A stretch of DNA of 64,000 bases from Rubrivivax sp. (GTDB lineage: Bacteria > Pseudomonadota > Gammaproteobacteria > Burkholderiales > Burkholderiaceae_C). Position numbers and translations under genes: made by a program. The notes under the pieces were generated by a model, which ran no database searches, was not told the DNA's origin, and saw nothing but the letters and a program-made list of their open reading frames with translations. This document shows positions 41,134-51,292 of the stretch, one piece after another (position 1 is the stretch's first letter; each line of letters opens with the position of its first letter). Location of the stretch: positions 1 to 64,000 of the forward strand of contig JAURZK010000036.1 in the NCBI GenBank assembly GCA_030653505.1, given 5' to 3'.

Positions 41134-44100
41134 TCACAGCGCCGCCGGGCAGCGGAACTGCTTGATCTCGCGCAGCTGGAAGGGGTTGAACACGCTGGCC
41201 GCGATGACCTCGAGCCGCGCCCGCTTGCCGTCGAGGTTCATGATGACGCTGAACCTCTCGGGCACGTCGCTCTGCTCGACCTGGAAACGCTCGAACAGGC
41301 GGAACAGCGCCCACGGCCCTTCGGTCATCACCAGCGGCCCGGCGTTGCCCAGCCCGGTGCTCATGCGGATCACTGATGCCACGCGCGGGCTGGGCCAGTT
41401 GACGGTGATCGAAGGCCCGCTGCTGGTGAGCTTGCTCACCTGGCCGTCGATGTCGAAGTTCAGCTCCTTCAACGAGGGTTCCAGCTCCGACAGCCGCATC
41501 TCGATGCGGATGGAAGGTGTCTTGCCACCGCTGCGGAAGAAGACCTCGCGGATGCGCTGCGCGCGCTGGAACTCGGCCAGCGCGGCCGGCGACACCGGGC
41601 GTGTGCCGTCGGCCAGCGGCTTGTAGGTCCAGACCCGCGTCGACTGGTCGACGATGGCCAGCAGCCGGCGCTGGAAGAAGTCGTCGAAGAGCCCCCCCAC
41701 GCCGAAGAGCTGGCCGAAGTCCTCGGGCAGCACATCGGCCCGGCTGCCACTGGCAAACGGATAGCGGCCGGTGACGGCGCGGTTGCAGATCTCGGTGATG
41801 GGCTTGAGCTCGGCGGTGAGGCCCGCGCGTTCGGCACCGCGCGTCTGGCCGGCGGCGGCGTCGGCCATCTGCTCGACCATCCCGCGCACCAGATCGGGCT
41901 GGCCGGCGGCGGCCACCTTCACCTGTTCGGCACCGCCCCCGGGCGGTGGCGGCGACTTGCTCTTCTTCGCGGCGTCGACCGCCGCCAGCTGCGCGTAGAG
42001 GTCGCCGAAGAGCTTGAGCGTGGCGTTCAGCGGCGGCGGGTCGCCGGTGACGAGGCGGTGGATGCCGGCGAAGTGGTCGTCGACCATGCGCTCAAGAGGG
42101 CCGCCGCTGCCGCCCGACGCATCGGGCGCGGCACCGGCCAGGCGCGCTGCGTCGGCCTTGGCCTTGGCCGCAGCCTGGTCGAGCGCACCTGCTGCGGCCG
42201 GGGCTTGCACCAGCTTCGTCTGCTCGGCCACGCCGCGCAAATAGCCCGCCAGCGGGGAGTCGACCGCGGCGAGCAGGCGCGACACGGCCAACGCACGCTC
42301 GGGGTCGTTCAGCTTCACGAGGCGCACGTCGGCGAGGTAGGCGTCCCAGGTCTTGATGTAGTCCTCGAAGTACAGGCGCCGCACCTTGTCGCTGACGGCG
42401 CTGCCCAGCGTGGCATCGCGCAGGCGCGCCGGGTCGGTCACCAGACCGGTCTTCAAGCCCAACACCCAGCCTTCTTCGGCGGCCAGCACCGGGGTGGCCT
42501 GCTGCACCGCCGGCAGCACCAGCTTGCGGTAGCCGTCGCGGGTATAGAGGCCGCTGATGCCCTGCGTCAACGGCAGGCCGCTGGCGCGCTCGAAGGCCTG
42601 GGCGGCGTTCGGGCCGGCGGCACCGGCGAGCGTGAAGTCGGGCTGGCTGCCCGGCCGGTACTGGCGCTTGATGCGGCTGTAGACGCGGTACTCGAGCGGG
42701 TAGGCGGCCAGCATCTCGCGCACGCTGGCCACCAGGTTGTCGTCACGCGCCAGCACGGCCCTGGGCGCACCCAGCGCCAGCGCGGCGGCCAGGTGGGCGT
42801 CGAGCTGCACACGCTGCTCGGGTGCCATCCGCGCGTAGTTCGTGTCCCAATCCACGCCCACCCGGGCCTGCAGCGCAGCGGCATCGAAACGCTCGGGCTG
42901 GTGCAGCATCAGGTAGGCCTTGAGCGCCTCGTAGGCGTTCTCGAGGTTGTCCTTGTTGGCGGCGCGCAGGCGCTCTTCGAGGCGGCGCGCCACACGCGGC
43001 ATCAGCGACTTCTCCAGCAGGCGGTGGTAGGCGATCTGCGCGCCGGCGTCGAGCTTGTCGCCCTGGTACAGGCCCAGGCCGTGCAGCAGCGGCGGCGCGT
43101 CGATGGCGAAGTCGTCCACCTTGGCGGCGTCGCGCACGGCGGCCAGCGGCTGCGGCAGCAGCGCCACGTCGGCGCTGGTGGCCGGCGGCAGCGCTTCGAC
43201 CCCCTGCCGCAGCGCCGGCAGGCGTTCGGCGACCTGCGCGGCGTGGTCGAGGTTGCGCGCGCGGCTCACCGCCCAGCCCACGGCCACCAGCACCGTGCAC
43301 GCCGCCATCACCCCCATCGCCGACAGGCGCAGCACGTGGCGGCGGCGCTCGGCCACCGGGTTGTGGGCACCCAGCCCACGTTCGGCGAAGACAAGGTCCT
43401 TCAGCAGCCGGTGCAGGAAAAAACTCTTGCCCCGCCCCGGCGCGATGGCCGCGTTGCGCCCACCCATGCCGAAGGACGACGCCAGCGCACCCATCACGCG
43501 GTCGATGGGCGAACCTTCCTGCGTGCCGCTGGTGAAGTAGACACCGCGCACGCGCGCCGCGGCCTCGACCGCGCCGCCGCCCGAGAACACCTGGCGCAGG
43601 AAGTCGCCCAGCACCGGCTGCAGCGCCGCGAACTCCTGCGGGAAGGCGAAGATGGCGCTGCGACGCAGCACGTCGCGCTCACCTTCCAGGCGGTCGACGA
43701 GCTGGGCCACCAGGCGCTGCTGCAGCTGCTCGAACAGCGTGGCGAACTGTGCCATCGGATCCTCGCCCGCCGGCGCGTCGGCAGCGAAGGTGAAACCCCA
43801 GACCTGGTCGCGGTCGTCCTTCGCGAGGCCTTCGAAGGTCTCGTTGAAACCGCCGATGAGGTCGGCCTTGGTGACGAGCACGTAGACGGGCGCGCGAACG
43901 CCCAGCTTGGTCTGCAGTTCGTGCAGCCGCGCACGCAGCTTGGCGGCGTGTTCAGTGCGTTCGGTGGCACCCTGCTGCAACAGGTCCTGCACGTTGACGG
44001 TGAGCAGCACGCCGTTGATGGGCTGGCGCGGGCGTGTCTTCTTCAGCAGCGCGAGGAAGTTGTCCCAGGCGCTGGCGTCGACGTCCTTGTCGCTTTCCTG

Positions 44101-44661
44101 CGTGGCGTAGCGGCCGGCGGTGTCGATGAGCACGGCGTCCTGCGTGAACCACCACTCGCAGTTGCGCGTGCCGCCCACACCCTGCACCGAGCCCTTGCCA
44201 TCCTTGTTGTCGCCGAGCAGGAACTGCAGCCCCGCGTTCATCAGCGCCGTGGTCTTGCCCGAACCCGGCGCGCCGACGAAGACGTACCAGGGCAGCTCGT
44301 AGAGGTACTGTCCGCCGCCGAAGAGCTTGTTGCCCTTGGCCGCCTTCAGGCGCTGCACCGCTTCGTTGAAGCGCGTGGCCAGCACCTGGGCCTCCTTGTC
44401 GCTGGCCGACGGCCCGGCGCCCAGGCCCTGCAGCAGCGTGGCGTTGGTGCGGCGGCGCCGGTGCGCCTTCCAGCCCTGCACGCCTATCCACAGCGCCCAG
44501 AGCGCCACCACGATGGCCAGGCGCACCCACACCGACTCGAAGGGGCGTGTGTCGCCGAAGGCCAGCAGCGGCCCGGCCCACCACACCAGCGCACTCAGCG
44601 CCAGCAGCCCGAGGGTGCCCAGGACCAGCGGGCTGAGCAGGACTTGCAGGAACTTCTTCAT
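41134..44661 (-). CDS. tssM: Type VI secretion membrane subunit TssM (IcmF)
   Basis: 1175 aa; LPWYVFVGAPGSGKTTALMNAGLQF Walker A; NCEWWFTQDAVLIDTAGRY. Confidence 0.97.
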   Translation of the reverse strand: MKKFLQVLLSPLVLGTLGLLALSALVWWAGPLLAFGDTRPFESVWVRLAIVVALWALWIGVQGWKAHRRRRTNATLLQGLGAGPSASDKEAQVLATRFNEAVQRLKAAKGNKLFGGGQYLYELPWYVFVGAPGSGKTTALMNAGLQFLLGDNKDGKGSVQGVGGTRNCEWWFTQDAVLIDTAGRYATQESDKDVDASAWDNFLALLKKTRPRQPINGVLLTVNVQDLLQQGATERTEHAAKLRARLHELQTKLGVRAPVYVLVTKADLIGGFNETFEGLAKDDRDQVWGFTFAADAPAGEDPMAQFATLFEQLQQRLVAQLVDRLEGERDVLRRSAIFAFPQEFAALQPVLGDFLRQVFSGGGAVEAAARVRGVYFTSGTQEGSPIDRVMGALASSFGMGGRNAAIAPGRGKSFFLHRLLKDLVFAERGLGAHNPVAERRRHVLRLSAMGVMAACTVLVAVGWAVSRARNLDHAAQVAERLPALRQGVEALPPATSADVALLPQPLAAVRDAAKVDDFAIDAPPLLHGLGLYQGDKLDAGAQIAYHRLLEKSLMPRVARRLEERLRAANKDNLENAYEALKAYLMLHQPERFDAAALQARVGVDWDTNYARMAPEQRVQLDAHLAAALALGAPRAVLARDDNLVASVREMLAAYPLEYRVYSRIKRQYRPGSQPDFTLAGAAGPNAAQAFERASGLPLTQGISGLYTRDGYRKLVLPAVQQATPVLAAEEGWVLGLKTGLVTDPARLRDATLGSAVSDKVRRLYFEDYIKTWDAYLADVRLVKLNDPERALAVSRLLAAVDSPLAGYLRGVAEQTKLVQAPAAAGALDQAAAKAKADAARLAGAAPDASGGSGGPLERMVDDHFAGIHRLVTGDPPPLNATLKLFGDLYAQLAAVDAAKKSKSPPPPGGGAEQVKVAAAGQPDLVRGMVEQMADAAAGQTRGAERAGLTAELKPITEICNRAVTGRYPFASGSRADVLPEDFGQLFGVGGLFDDFFQRRLLAIVDQSTRVWTYKPLADGTRPVSPAALAEFQRAQRIREVFFRSGGKTPSIRIEMRLSELEPSLKELNFDIDGQVSKLTSSGPSITVNWPSPRVASVIRMSTGLGNAGPLVMTEGPWALFRLFERFQVEQSDVPERFSVIMNLDGKRARLEVIAASVFNPFQLREIKQFRCPAAL

Positions 44662-44662
44662 C

Positions 44663-46009
44663 TCAATTGGGTGCCGTGGCGAACAGCGTCAGCTCGACGC
44701 GGCGGTTCCTCGCGCGCCCTTCAGCCGTGGCGTTGTCGGCCAGGGGTTCGGTGTCGGCGCGCCCTTCGGCGCTGATGCGCCCGGGCTTGACGAAGGCGCC
44801 GAGCAGTGCCTTGGCACTGGCCGCCCTGTCCTTCGACAGATGCCAGTTGGACGGGAAACGCAGCGAACGTATGGGCTGGTTGTCGGTGTGGCCGGCGATC
44901 AGCACCGCCCCGGGCACCTGGTTCAGCGCGGCACCGATGCGCTCGAACATCGGCCGCGCCTTGGCGGCCACTTCGGCACTGCCGGGGTCGAAGACGCCGT
45001 CGCCGCGCAGCGTGACGACCGAACGGTCGGCCAGGTCCTGCACCTGAACGGCGCCGGCGTCGATGTCGCTCTTCAGCAGCTGCGCCAGGCGCGGCGGCGG
45101 CGGCGCGGCGGATGTAGGCGGCGGCGACGGCGGCGCGGCCAGCACCTTGGTGTCTATGGTCTGCAGCGCGGTGAAGGTGGCGTCGGTCTGCGCGTTGAGC
45201 GTCAGGCGCAGCACCAGGAACAGCGCCAGCAGCAGGAAGCCCAGCACCGCGGCCACGGCCCACAGCGGCACGCCTTCGCTCAGGCGCACTGGCGCCGCGG
45301 CCACACCCTGCCACTGCGGCGACAGCGTGCGCTCGGCCGGGCCGGCCAGTTCGCGCAGCTTGCCCGCCAGGCGCTCGCGCACGCTGTCGAGCTGCGCCTT
45401 GCCGTCGTTCATCACCTTGTAGCGGCCCTCGAAACCCAGCGAGAGCGCGGCGTAGACCAGTTCCAGCAGGTTGCGGTGCTGCGTCGGGTTCTCGACCAGG
45501 CGCGTGAGCAGCTGGAAGACCTTCTCGCCGCCCCAGGCTTCGTTGTGGAAGTGCACCAGCAGGCTCTGCGACGACCACGCGCCCGAGCCGCCCCAGGGCG
45601 TGCTCGATGCCGATTCGTCGAGCAGCGTGCACAGGATGTAGCGCGCCGCCACCACCTGCTCGTTCGGCAGGCCGCGCGCACGTGCCACCGACTCGAAGCG
45701 CTTCACCGATTCCACCAGCTGCTCGCGCAGTGCCGCCGGGTTGGGGTGGCGCAGCGTGGCGCGCAGGCGCGGCGCGGCACTCAGCAGCGGTGCCGCGGCT
45801 TGCACCAGCGGGTTCAGGCTGGCGTGGGCGGGCAGCTCGGGCAGCGGTGGGGCGGCGGCGGCCGGCCGGGCGGATGCAGCAGGCGCGGTGGGTGCGGGGG
45901 TTGGTGGCGACGCACCGGGCCGCGCGCCTCGACCGGCACTCGGCTTGATGACCGTGCGGTCGGACTCGAAGGCAGCGAAGGGGTCTTGTGGCGGGTCGGG
46001 GTCGCTCAT
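44663..46009 (-). CDS. tssL: Type VI secretion protein TssL with C-terminal OmpA/MotB domain
   Basis: DotU-like region; single TM; VLIAGHTDNQPIRSLRFPSNWHLSKDRA...ADTEPLADN. Confidence 0.95.
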   Translation of the reverse strand: MSDPDPPQDPFAAFESDRTVIKPSAGRGARPGASPPTPAPTAPAASARPAAAAPPLPELPAHASLNPLVQAAAPLLSAAPRLRATLRHPNPAALREQLVESVKRFESVARARGLPNEQVVAARYILCTLLDESASSTPWGGSGAWSSQSLLVHFHNEAWGGEKVFQLLTRLVENPTQHRNLLELVYAALSLGFEGRYKVMNDGKAQLDSVRERLAGKLRELAGPAERTLSPQWQGVAAAPVRLSEGVPLWAVAAVLGFLLLALFLVLRLTLNAQTDATFTALQTIDTKVLAAPPSPPPTSAAPPPPRLAQLLKSDIDAGAVQVQDLADRSVVTLRGDGVFDPGSAEVAAKARPMFERIGAALNQVPGAVLIAGHTDNQPIRSLRFPSNWHLSKDRAASAKALLGAFVKPGRISAEGRADTEPLADNATAEGRARNRRVELTLFATAPN

Positions 46010-46048
46010 CCGTGTGCCCTCTTGGATCGCCGCCGCGCGCCCTGGCGG

Positions 46049-47386
46049 TCAGCCGCGGATGGCCCAGAACTCGATGGCCAGGCCCGGGAATTCGCCGGCG
46101 ATGTGCATCGCAAGGCCGCCCGAAGTCTCGAGCTGCTTCCAGAGCTCGTTGCCGCGTGTCTCGAGTTCGAAGTAGGTGTAGCCGGCGTGGTAAGGGATCT
46201 GCCGCGGCGCCACCGGCAGCGCGCGCAGCGTGACACCGGGCAGCTGCAGGTTGACGAGGTCGCGGATGCGCTCGGCCGGGCCGATCTTGACCTGCGTCGG
46301 AAAACGCATGCGCAGCGCTTCACCCGGCATCTGCGCGTTGACCGCCAGCACGAACACTGCCGTGCGCAGCAGTTCGGCGTCGCCGATGACGGCGACGCGG
46401 ATGCCGTGTTTGCGTTCCTGCAGGTCGATGGGAATCGCCGTCTGTTCGAGCACCTGCGACAGCGACTGCCGCAAGTCGGCCATCACGGCACGGAAGCAGG
46501 TCGCCAGGTCGTCGTGACGGTATTCCGGGTAGGGCACCGGGCGCCGTTGTTCGCGGAAAGTGGACAACTCGCCGGCCAGGCCCAGGCACAGGTCGTACAG
46601 GCGTTCGGGGTGCAGCACCGGCAGGCGCTGCAGGTGTGCAAACAGCGGCTGGAAACGGTTGATGACCTGCAGCAGCAGGAAGTCGACGATCTCGCCGGTG
46701 CCGGCGCGCCCCGGCTGCGCCAGCCGCGCGCCGAGCGCCTCGCCACGCTGGTAGAGCATGCCGTGCACCTCGCGCACGTAGCCATCGAGCACCGGCTGTG
46801 CCGGGGCATGCAGCATCGGCGGCACGTAGGCGGTGTCGAGCACGACGCGGCCGTCGGCGCGGCGCTCGATGACCCGCACCACGCCCAACGTGACGTAGCC
46901 CTCGTTCGTGTCGCGCTCGAGCATCAGGCGCAGGTTCAGCCGCCCGACCTGCACCGGCGCCTCACGCAGGCTGTTGGCGTGGATGTCGGCCACGCCGATG
47001 TCGGCGACATGCCAGCGCGGCGGCATCGAGCCTTCGCCGGCCTCGACGTCGCTTTCCGTCACACCCGGGCGCGACTGGGGCACGGCCAGCACGACGAGCT
47101 GGTCGCGCGCGTCGATGGGCACCTCGAAGGCCGGCGGCGCGGGGTCGTCGCCGGGCACCGAGAAGGCCAGGCCGTCGGGCAGCACACCCCGCGCCGACGT
47201 CACCATGAGGCGCCCCTGCAGCAGCGCCGCATCGTCGATCTGCAATGCCACGAAGCCCCACGGCCAAACCATGGTGGCCGCAGTGCGGCCATCGAGCTGG
47301 CGTCCGGCAAAACGGTCCTGCTGCTGGAAGTGCTGGGGCTGGAGGAACATGCCCTCCGTCCACATCACCTTGTTGTGCCAAGTCAT
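46049..47386 (-). CDS. tssK: Type VI secretion baseplate subunit TssK
   Basis: MTWHNKVMWTEGMFLQPQHFQQQDRF; ATG at 47386 chosen over the longer ORF. Confidence 0.95.
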   Translation of the reverse strand: MTWHNKVMWTEGMFLQPQHFQQQDRFAGRQLDGRTAATMVWPWGFVALQIDDAALLQGRLMVTSARGVLPDGLAFSVPGDDPAPPAFEVPIDARDQLVVLAVPQSRPGVTESDVEAGEGSMPPRWHVADIGVADIHANSLREAPVQVGRLNLRLMLERDTNEGYVTLGVVRVIERRADGRVVLDTAYVPPMLHAPAQPVLDGYVREVHGMLYQRGEALGARLAQPGRAGTGEIVDFLLLQVINRFQPLFAHLQRLPVLHPERLYDLCLGLAGELSTFREQRRPVPYPEYRHDDLATCFRAVMADLRQSLSQVLEQTAIPIDLQERKHGIRVAVIGDAELLRTAVFVLAVNAQMPGEALRMRFPTQVKIGPAERIRDLVNLQLPGVTLRALPVAPRQIPYHAGYTYFELETRGNELWKQLETSGGLAMHIAGEFPGLAIEFWAIRG

Positions 47387-47685
47387 CGGGAACTTTGCTT
47401 CATGCGTCGTGTTCCGGCGTCGCCGTGGAGGCGCTGTAGGGGTGCTGCTGGCCAGCGTACCGGGCCGCACTGCGCGGGCATTCACCCAACGATACACGGC
47501 CGGGTGCGGGCCGTCACCCTTGGGCGGGCGGCTCGCGCCGGTGCGTTGCCGGGCCGCTGCGGCAGGGGGCGCCCGCATGGCGCGCGGGGGATGGGGCGGC
47601 CCGGGTGCCGGGGGGTATGATTTTGCCGGTGCGAAAGGGTCGCCCGGCTGCCCGGCCGGCCCCCTTTCCTTCAGGAGCCCCTGCC

Positions 47686-48231
47686 ATGAAACACCCGCTC
47701 TTCTTTGCTCGCTGCGTGCTGACACTGGCCGTGGCCGCAGCACTGCCCACCGCGGCCCAAGACGCCGTCGACATGGGCCAGAGCGTGCCCGACGCCAAGG
47801 CCGTCGAAGAGGGCCTGTTCCCAGAGGATGCCTGCGAACAGCTCAAGGCCGCCGGCTTCAAGTGCATGGGCTTCAAGCCCGCGGTGCGCTACTCGCTGCC
47901 GGCCTCTTCGTTCAGGCTCGGTTCTGCCGAACTGCCCGACATGCTGAAGAAACAGCTCGAGGTCTTCGCCGAGGTGCTGAAGTCCAAGCGTGGCGCCAGC
48001 AAGGCCGTGCGCGTCGAAGGCCATGCCGATGCCTCGGGCGCCGCGGCCTTCAACATGCAGCTGTCGCAGAAGCGGGCCGAGGCGGTGCGCGACTACCTCG
48101 TGCACCTGGGCGCCGACCCGACGCTGATCCTGCCGGTGGGCGTGGGCACCGCCGTGCCGAAGAACGCCAAGGACCCCTTCGCCGCCGAGAACCGCCGCGT
48201 CGAGATCGGCCGCGCCACGCCGCCGTCCTGA
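47686..48231 (+). CDS. OmpA family protein
   Basis: Signal peptide; RVEGHADASGAAAFNMQLSQKRAEAVRDYLV...ENRRVEI. Confidence 0.9.
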   Translation: MKHPLFFARCVLTLAVAAALPTAAQDAVDMGQSVPDAKAVEEGLFPEDACEQLKAAGFKCMGFKPAVRYSLPASSFRLGSAELPDMLKKQLEVFAEVLKSKRGASKAVRVEGHADASGAAAFNMQLSQKRAEAVRDYLVHLGADPTLILPVGVGTAVPKNAKDPFAAENRRVEIGRATPPS

Positions 48232-48265
48232 CCGTCGCCCGCGGGACATCCCGCGGCCCCTGCAC

Positions 48266-48652
48266 TCAGGGGATCTGGTGCGTGACCTGGCCGGCCATGT
48301 TGATGCTGATGGTGCCGGCCCAGATGCACATCAGCTTCGAGCTGTCGTTGAGTGCCGGCGCACCGCACAGCAGCACGGTCGGCGCGCCCGGCATCCAGGG
48401 CGCCGGCGTGGCCGGTATGCAGGGCATGGGTGTCAGCACGCCCAGCGCCGCCGCGGTGGCCGCCGCCACCATGGGGTTGGCCGGGCTGCGGCACATGCCG
48501 AAGGGCGGGATGTTCATCATCGGCACGTGATCGAGGATGTTTGCCGCGATCATGTTGCTGGTCATCACGGTCTTCGGGGTCGGCACCAGCGTGCTCGGCG
48601 CCATGCCCTGCGAACACTGCATCATGGCGCCCATGCAGACTTGCATAGCCAT
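48266..48652 (-). CDS. DUF4280 PAAR-like protein
   Basis: VCMGAMMQCSQGMAPSTL...IMDH-like ILDHVPMMNIPPFGMCRSPANPMVAAATAAALG-TPMPCIPATPAPWMPGAPTVLLCGAPALNDSSKLMC. Confidence 0.88.
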   Translation of the reverse strand: MAMQVCMGAMMQCSQGMAPSTLVPTPKTVMTSNMIAANILDHVPMMNIPPFGMCRSPANPMVAAATAAALGVLTPMPCIPATPAPWMPGAPTVLLCGAPALNDSSKLMCIWAGTISINMAGQVTHQIP

Positions 48653-48678
48653 CGTCGTCTCCTTCGCGGCAGGTGGGG

Positions 48679-49440
48679 TCAGTCGCCCGGCGCGGCGCGG
48701 GTCCACACCGTCAATGCGCTGAAGTTGTCGTGGCTGGCCTTGTGGCTGGCGGCCTGACGCACCCGGGTGGCCAGTTCGCCGAGCCACGCGCCGGGGTTGG
48801 CGGCGGCGCCCAGGCTTGTTTCCAGCGTGTCGTCGTCGATGTACTCCCACAGCCCGTCGGTGCACAGCAGGAAGACATCGCGTGGCTGCACGTCGTGCCG
48901 TCCCTCCCCGGCGCTGACTTCCAGCACTTCGGGCGCAATGCCCAGCGCCGAACGCAGTTCGCTGCGCTTGGGGTGGGTGCGCACCTGGTCGGCAGTGAGC
49001 ACGCCGTTGTCGACCAGGCCCTGCACCAGGCTGTGGTCGCGAGTGCGGTCGAGCACCCGCCCGTCTCGGAACCAGTACATGCGTGAGTCGCCGGAGTGCG
49101 CCCAGTGCGCACGGTGCTCAACGAAGTCGATGACCAGGCAGACGACGGTGCTGTGCATGTCCTGACGCGGCGTGCCGGGCACACGTTCGCCGATGAGCAC
49201 CTGGTTGGTGGTGCGCAGCAAGCCTTCCAGATCGGCTGCACGCTCGGAAGGCTGCAGGGAAAAGCGGCCGATCAGCTCCTGCACCGCCAGCCGTGATGCG
49301 ATGTCGCCGCCGCCATGCCCGCCCGCACCGTCGGCCAGCACGCAGCACAGGTGGCGCTTCGAGTGCCAGTGGCCACAGGCGTCCTCGTTGTACTTGCGGC
49401 CGCCGCGGTCGGACATCAGGGCAACTTCCAAGGCCAGCAT
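48679..49440 (-). CDS. PP2C-family protein phosphatase (T6SS PppA-like)
   Basis: GGRKYNEDACGHW, CVLADGAGGHGGGDIAS, AHSGDSRMYWFRDG, LCTDGLWEYIDD. Confidence 0.93.
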   Translation of the reverse strand: MLALEVALMSDRGGRKYNEDACGHWHSKRHLCCVLADGAGGHGGGDIASRLAVQELIGRFSLQPSERAADLEGLLRTTNQVLIGERVPGTPRQDMHSTVVCLVIDFVEHRAHWAHSGDSRMYWFRDGRVLDRTRDHSLVQGLVDNGVLTADQVRTHPKRSELRSALGIAPEVLEVSAGEGRHDVQPRDVFLLCTDGLWEYIDDDTLETSLGAAANPGAWLGELATRVRQAASHKASHDNFSALTVWTRAAPGD

Positions 49441-49471
49441 GCGCAGCTCCTGACGCGTTCCTGGGGAAATC

Positions 49472-51226
49472 CTAGCGCGGCCCGGGCTCGCCGTGCAGGC
49501 GGTCGAGCTGGTCTTCGTAGGCCTTCCGGAAGGCCTTGCCGAAGAGCTCGTCGAAGTCGTCCTGGGCCTCGGACTGCAGCTGCGCGAAGAGCTCGGTGAA
49601 GCTTTCCCACAGCCGTGCCTTGCGCGTCGCCGGGATCAGGCTGTCGATGGCCGAACGTTTGCTCAGCTTGCCCTCGAGCTGCTGGGGGTCGAAACGCTGC
49701 AGCACACCTTCCAGCGCGGCGCGCATGCCGGCCATCACGCCCAGCTGGTGGGCGCGCAGATCGTCGAAGGCGTCGCGCACCGCCGCCGCGGGTGGCATGA
49801 AACCCGGCGCCGGCGGGCCCAGCAGGTGCTGGAGCGCGACCTCGACGCTGGGCGAGAACTTCAGCGGGTTGTTCTCGCGCGAGACGATCATCGTCATCTC
49901 GGCCCGCATCTCGCGCTTCAGTGCGGCGCGTGCCACCAGCAGTTCGACGGCGCCGCGGGTCGACTCGCGCAACAGCTGGCCCAGCAGTTGCATCGTCGCT
50001 GGGGTCAGCGCGTCCAGGCGCAGGCCGGGCACGCCCAGGCCGTCGAGCAGCGCGGCGAGCAGTTCGGCCTGGGCGGTGGCATCGGGCGCGTGGGCCGGTG
50101 TGGCGGACGGGCCGGTGATGGCGGAGCGCGCCGCGACGGGTGGCACGGCGGACGGCACGGCGCCTCGTGCGGCGGGTAGTGCGGCGGCTGGTGCGGCGGC
50201 TGGTGCGGCGGGTGTGGCTGCAGGCAAGGCGGCTGACGGCACCACATCCCCTGCAGAGCCCGCACGCCGCACACCGGGGACGGTGAGCACGCGACCATCG
50301 CGCGGCGGGTCGTTCCACGAGAACACCGCGCCCTGCGGCAGCGGCGCCGGCGCCGGCACCGGATGCACGGCCGGCAGGGACATGGGGGTGTTCAGTTCCG
50401 ACGCGTGGTCGGCGCGGCTGGGCGGCATCAGCGTGGCGGTGCGCGCCAGCGACTGCAGCGCGTCGTCGTGCTGGTTTGTGTTGGGCGCGGCGCCCAGCGC
50501 CTGTGCCGCGCTGCCGCCCAACGGATCACCGGCGGTGGAGGCGCCGGACAGGCCAAAGAGGTCGTCGATGCTGTCACCACCCCCGGCAGGCAGGCCGGCG
50601 AAGGCGTCGCGCTGCGGCGCTGCCGCGGCGGGTGGCGTTTCGGCAGGGTCGGGTGCAAAGGGGTCCCAATCGTCGGGTATCTGCGCCTTGCCCGCTGCCG
50701 GCGCGGGCGGGGGCGCGGGGGCACGGGCCGGGGGTGGCGGCGCGACCCAGGGCGCCGGGCTCGGCGCCGGCCACATCGCCGTGTTCGACTGCGCCGCGCC
50801 GGGGCGGGCCGGCGCCGCGGCTGGGGGCCGCGCTGGCACGGGCGGTGCGGTCGCTGCGGCCAGCCCCAGCGGGGCCTCGCCGAACAGATCGGCAAAGGGG
50901 TCGGCGCTTCGGGGTGCCGCGGCGTCGGCGGCCTGCAGCACGTAGCCGCCGATCTGCAACTCGTCGCCGGGCTTCAGCGGGTGTTCACGGCCGGCACCCA
51001 CAAGCTCGCCGTTGACGCTGATGGGGTTGCTGCCGTTGTCGACGACGCTGTAGCCACCGGCGCGGAACACGATGCGCGCATGCACACGCGAGATCGTGCG
51101 CTCGGGGTCGGGCAGCACGAGCTGGTTGCTGTCGGCGCGGCCCACCGTGCCGCCGATTTCGTCGAACTGGGCCGAAAGACCGTCGACCGGCGCGCCGTTG
51201 TAGCTGAGCACCCTCAGCAGAATCAT
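49472..51226 (-). CDS. tagH: FHA-domain T6SS-associated protein (TagH-like)
   Basis: N-terminal FHA (GGTVGRADSNQLVLPDPERTISRVHARI); C-terminal region resembling T6SS FHA proteins (LLGPPAPGFMPPAAAVRDAFDDLRAHQLGVMAGM). Confidence 0.92.
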   Translation of the reverse strand: MILLRVLSYNGAPVDGLSAQFDEIGGTVGRADSNQLVLPDPERTISRVHARIVFRAGGYSVVDNGSNPISVNGELVGAGREHPLKPGDELQIGGYVLQAADAAAPRSADPFADLFGEAPLGLAAATAPPVPARPPAAAPARPGAAQSNTAMWPAPSPAPWVAPPPPARAPAPPPAPAAGKAQIPDDWDPFAPDPAETPPAAAAPQRDAFAGLPAGGGDSIDDLFGLSGASTAGDPLGGSAAQALGAAPNTNQHDDALQSLARTATLMPPSRADHASELNTPMSLPAVHPVPAPAPLPQGAVFSWNDPPRDGRVLTVPGVRRAGSAGDVVPSAALPAATPAAPAAAPAAALPAARGAVPSAVPPVAARSAITGPSATPAHAPDATAQAELLAALLDGLGVPGLRLDALTPATMQLLGQLLRESTRGAVELLVARAALKREMRAEMTMIVSRENNPLKFSPSVEVALQHLLGPPAPGFMPPAAAVRDAFDDLRAHQLGVMAGMRAALEGVLQRFDPQQLEGKLSKRSAIDSLIPATRKARLWESFTELFAQLQSEAQDDFDELFGKAFRKAYEDQLDRLHGEPGPR

Positions 51227-51292
51227 GCGGTGACTCCAAGACATACGGACATGACGCGCAGCATAGCCCGCGTACCGCATGACGCGGCCGAT

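Noticed and set aside
42058-44775. 905-aa plus-strand ORF
   Set aside because: Antisense shadow of tssM.
44327-47620. 1097-aa plus-strand ORF
   Set aside because: Antisense to tssL and tssK; low-complexity Arg/His/Gln/Ala-rich translation typical of shadow ORFs in high-GC DNA.
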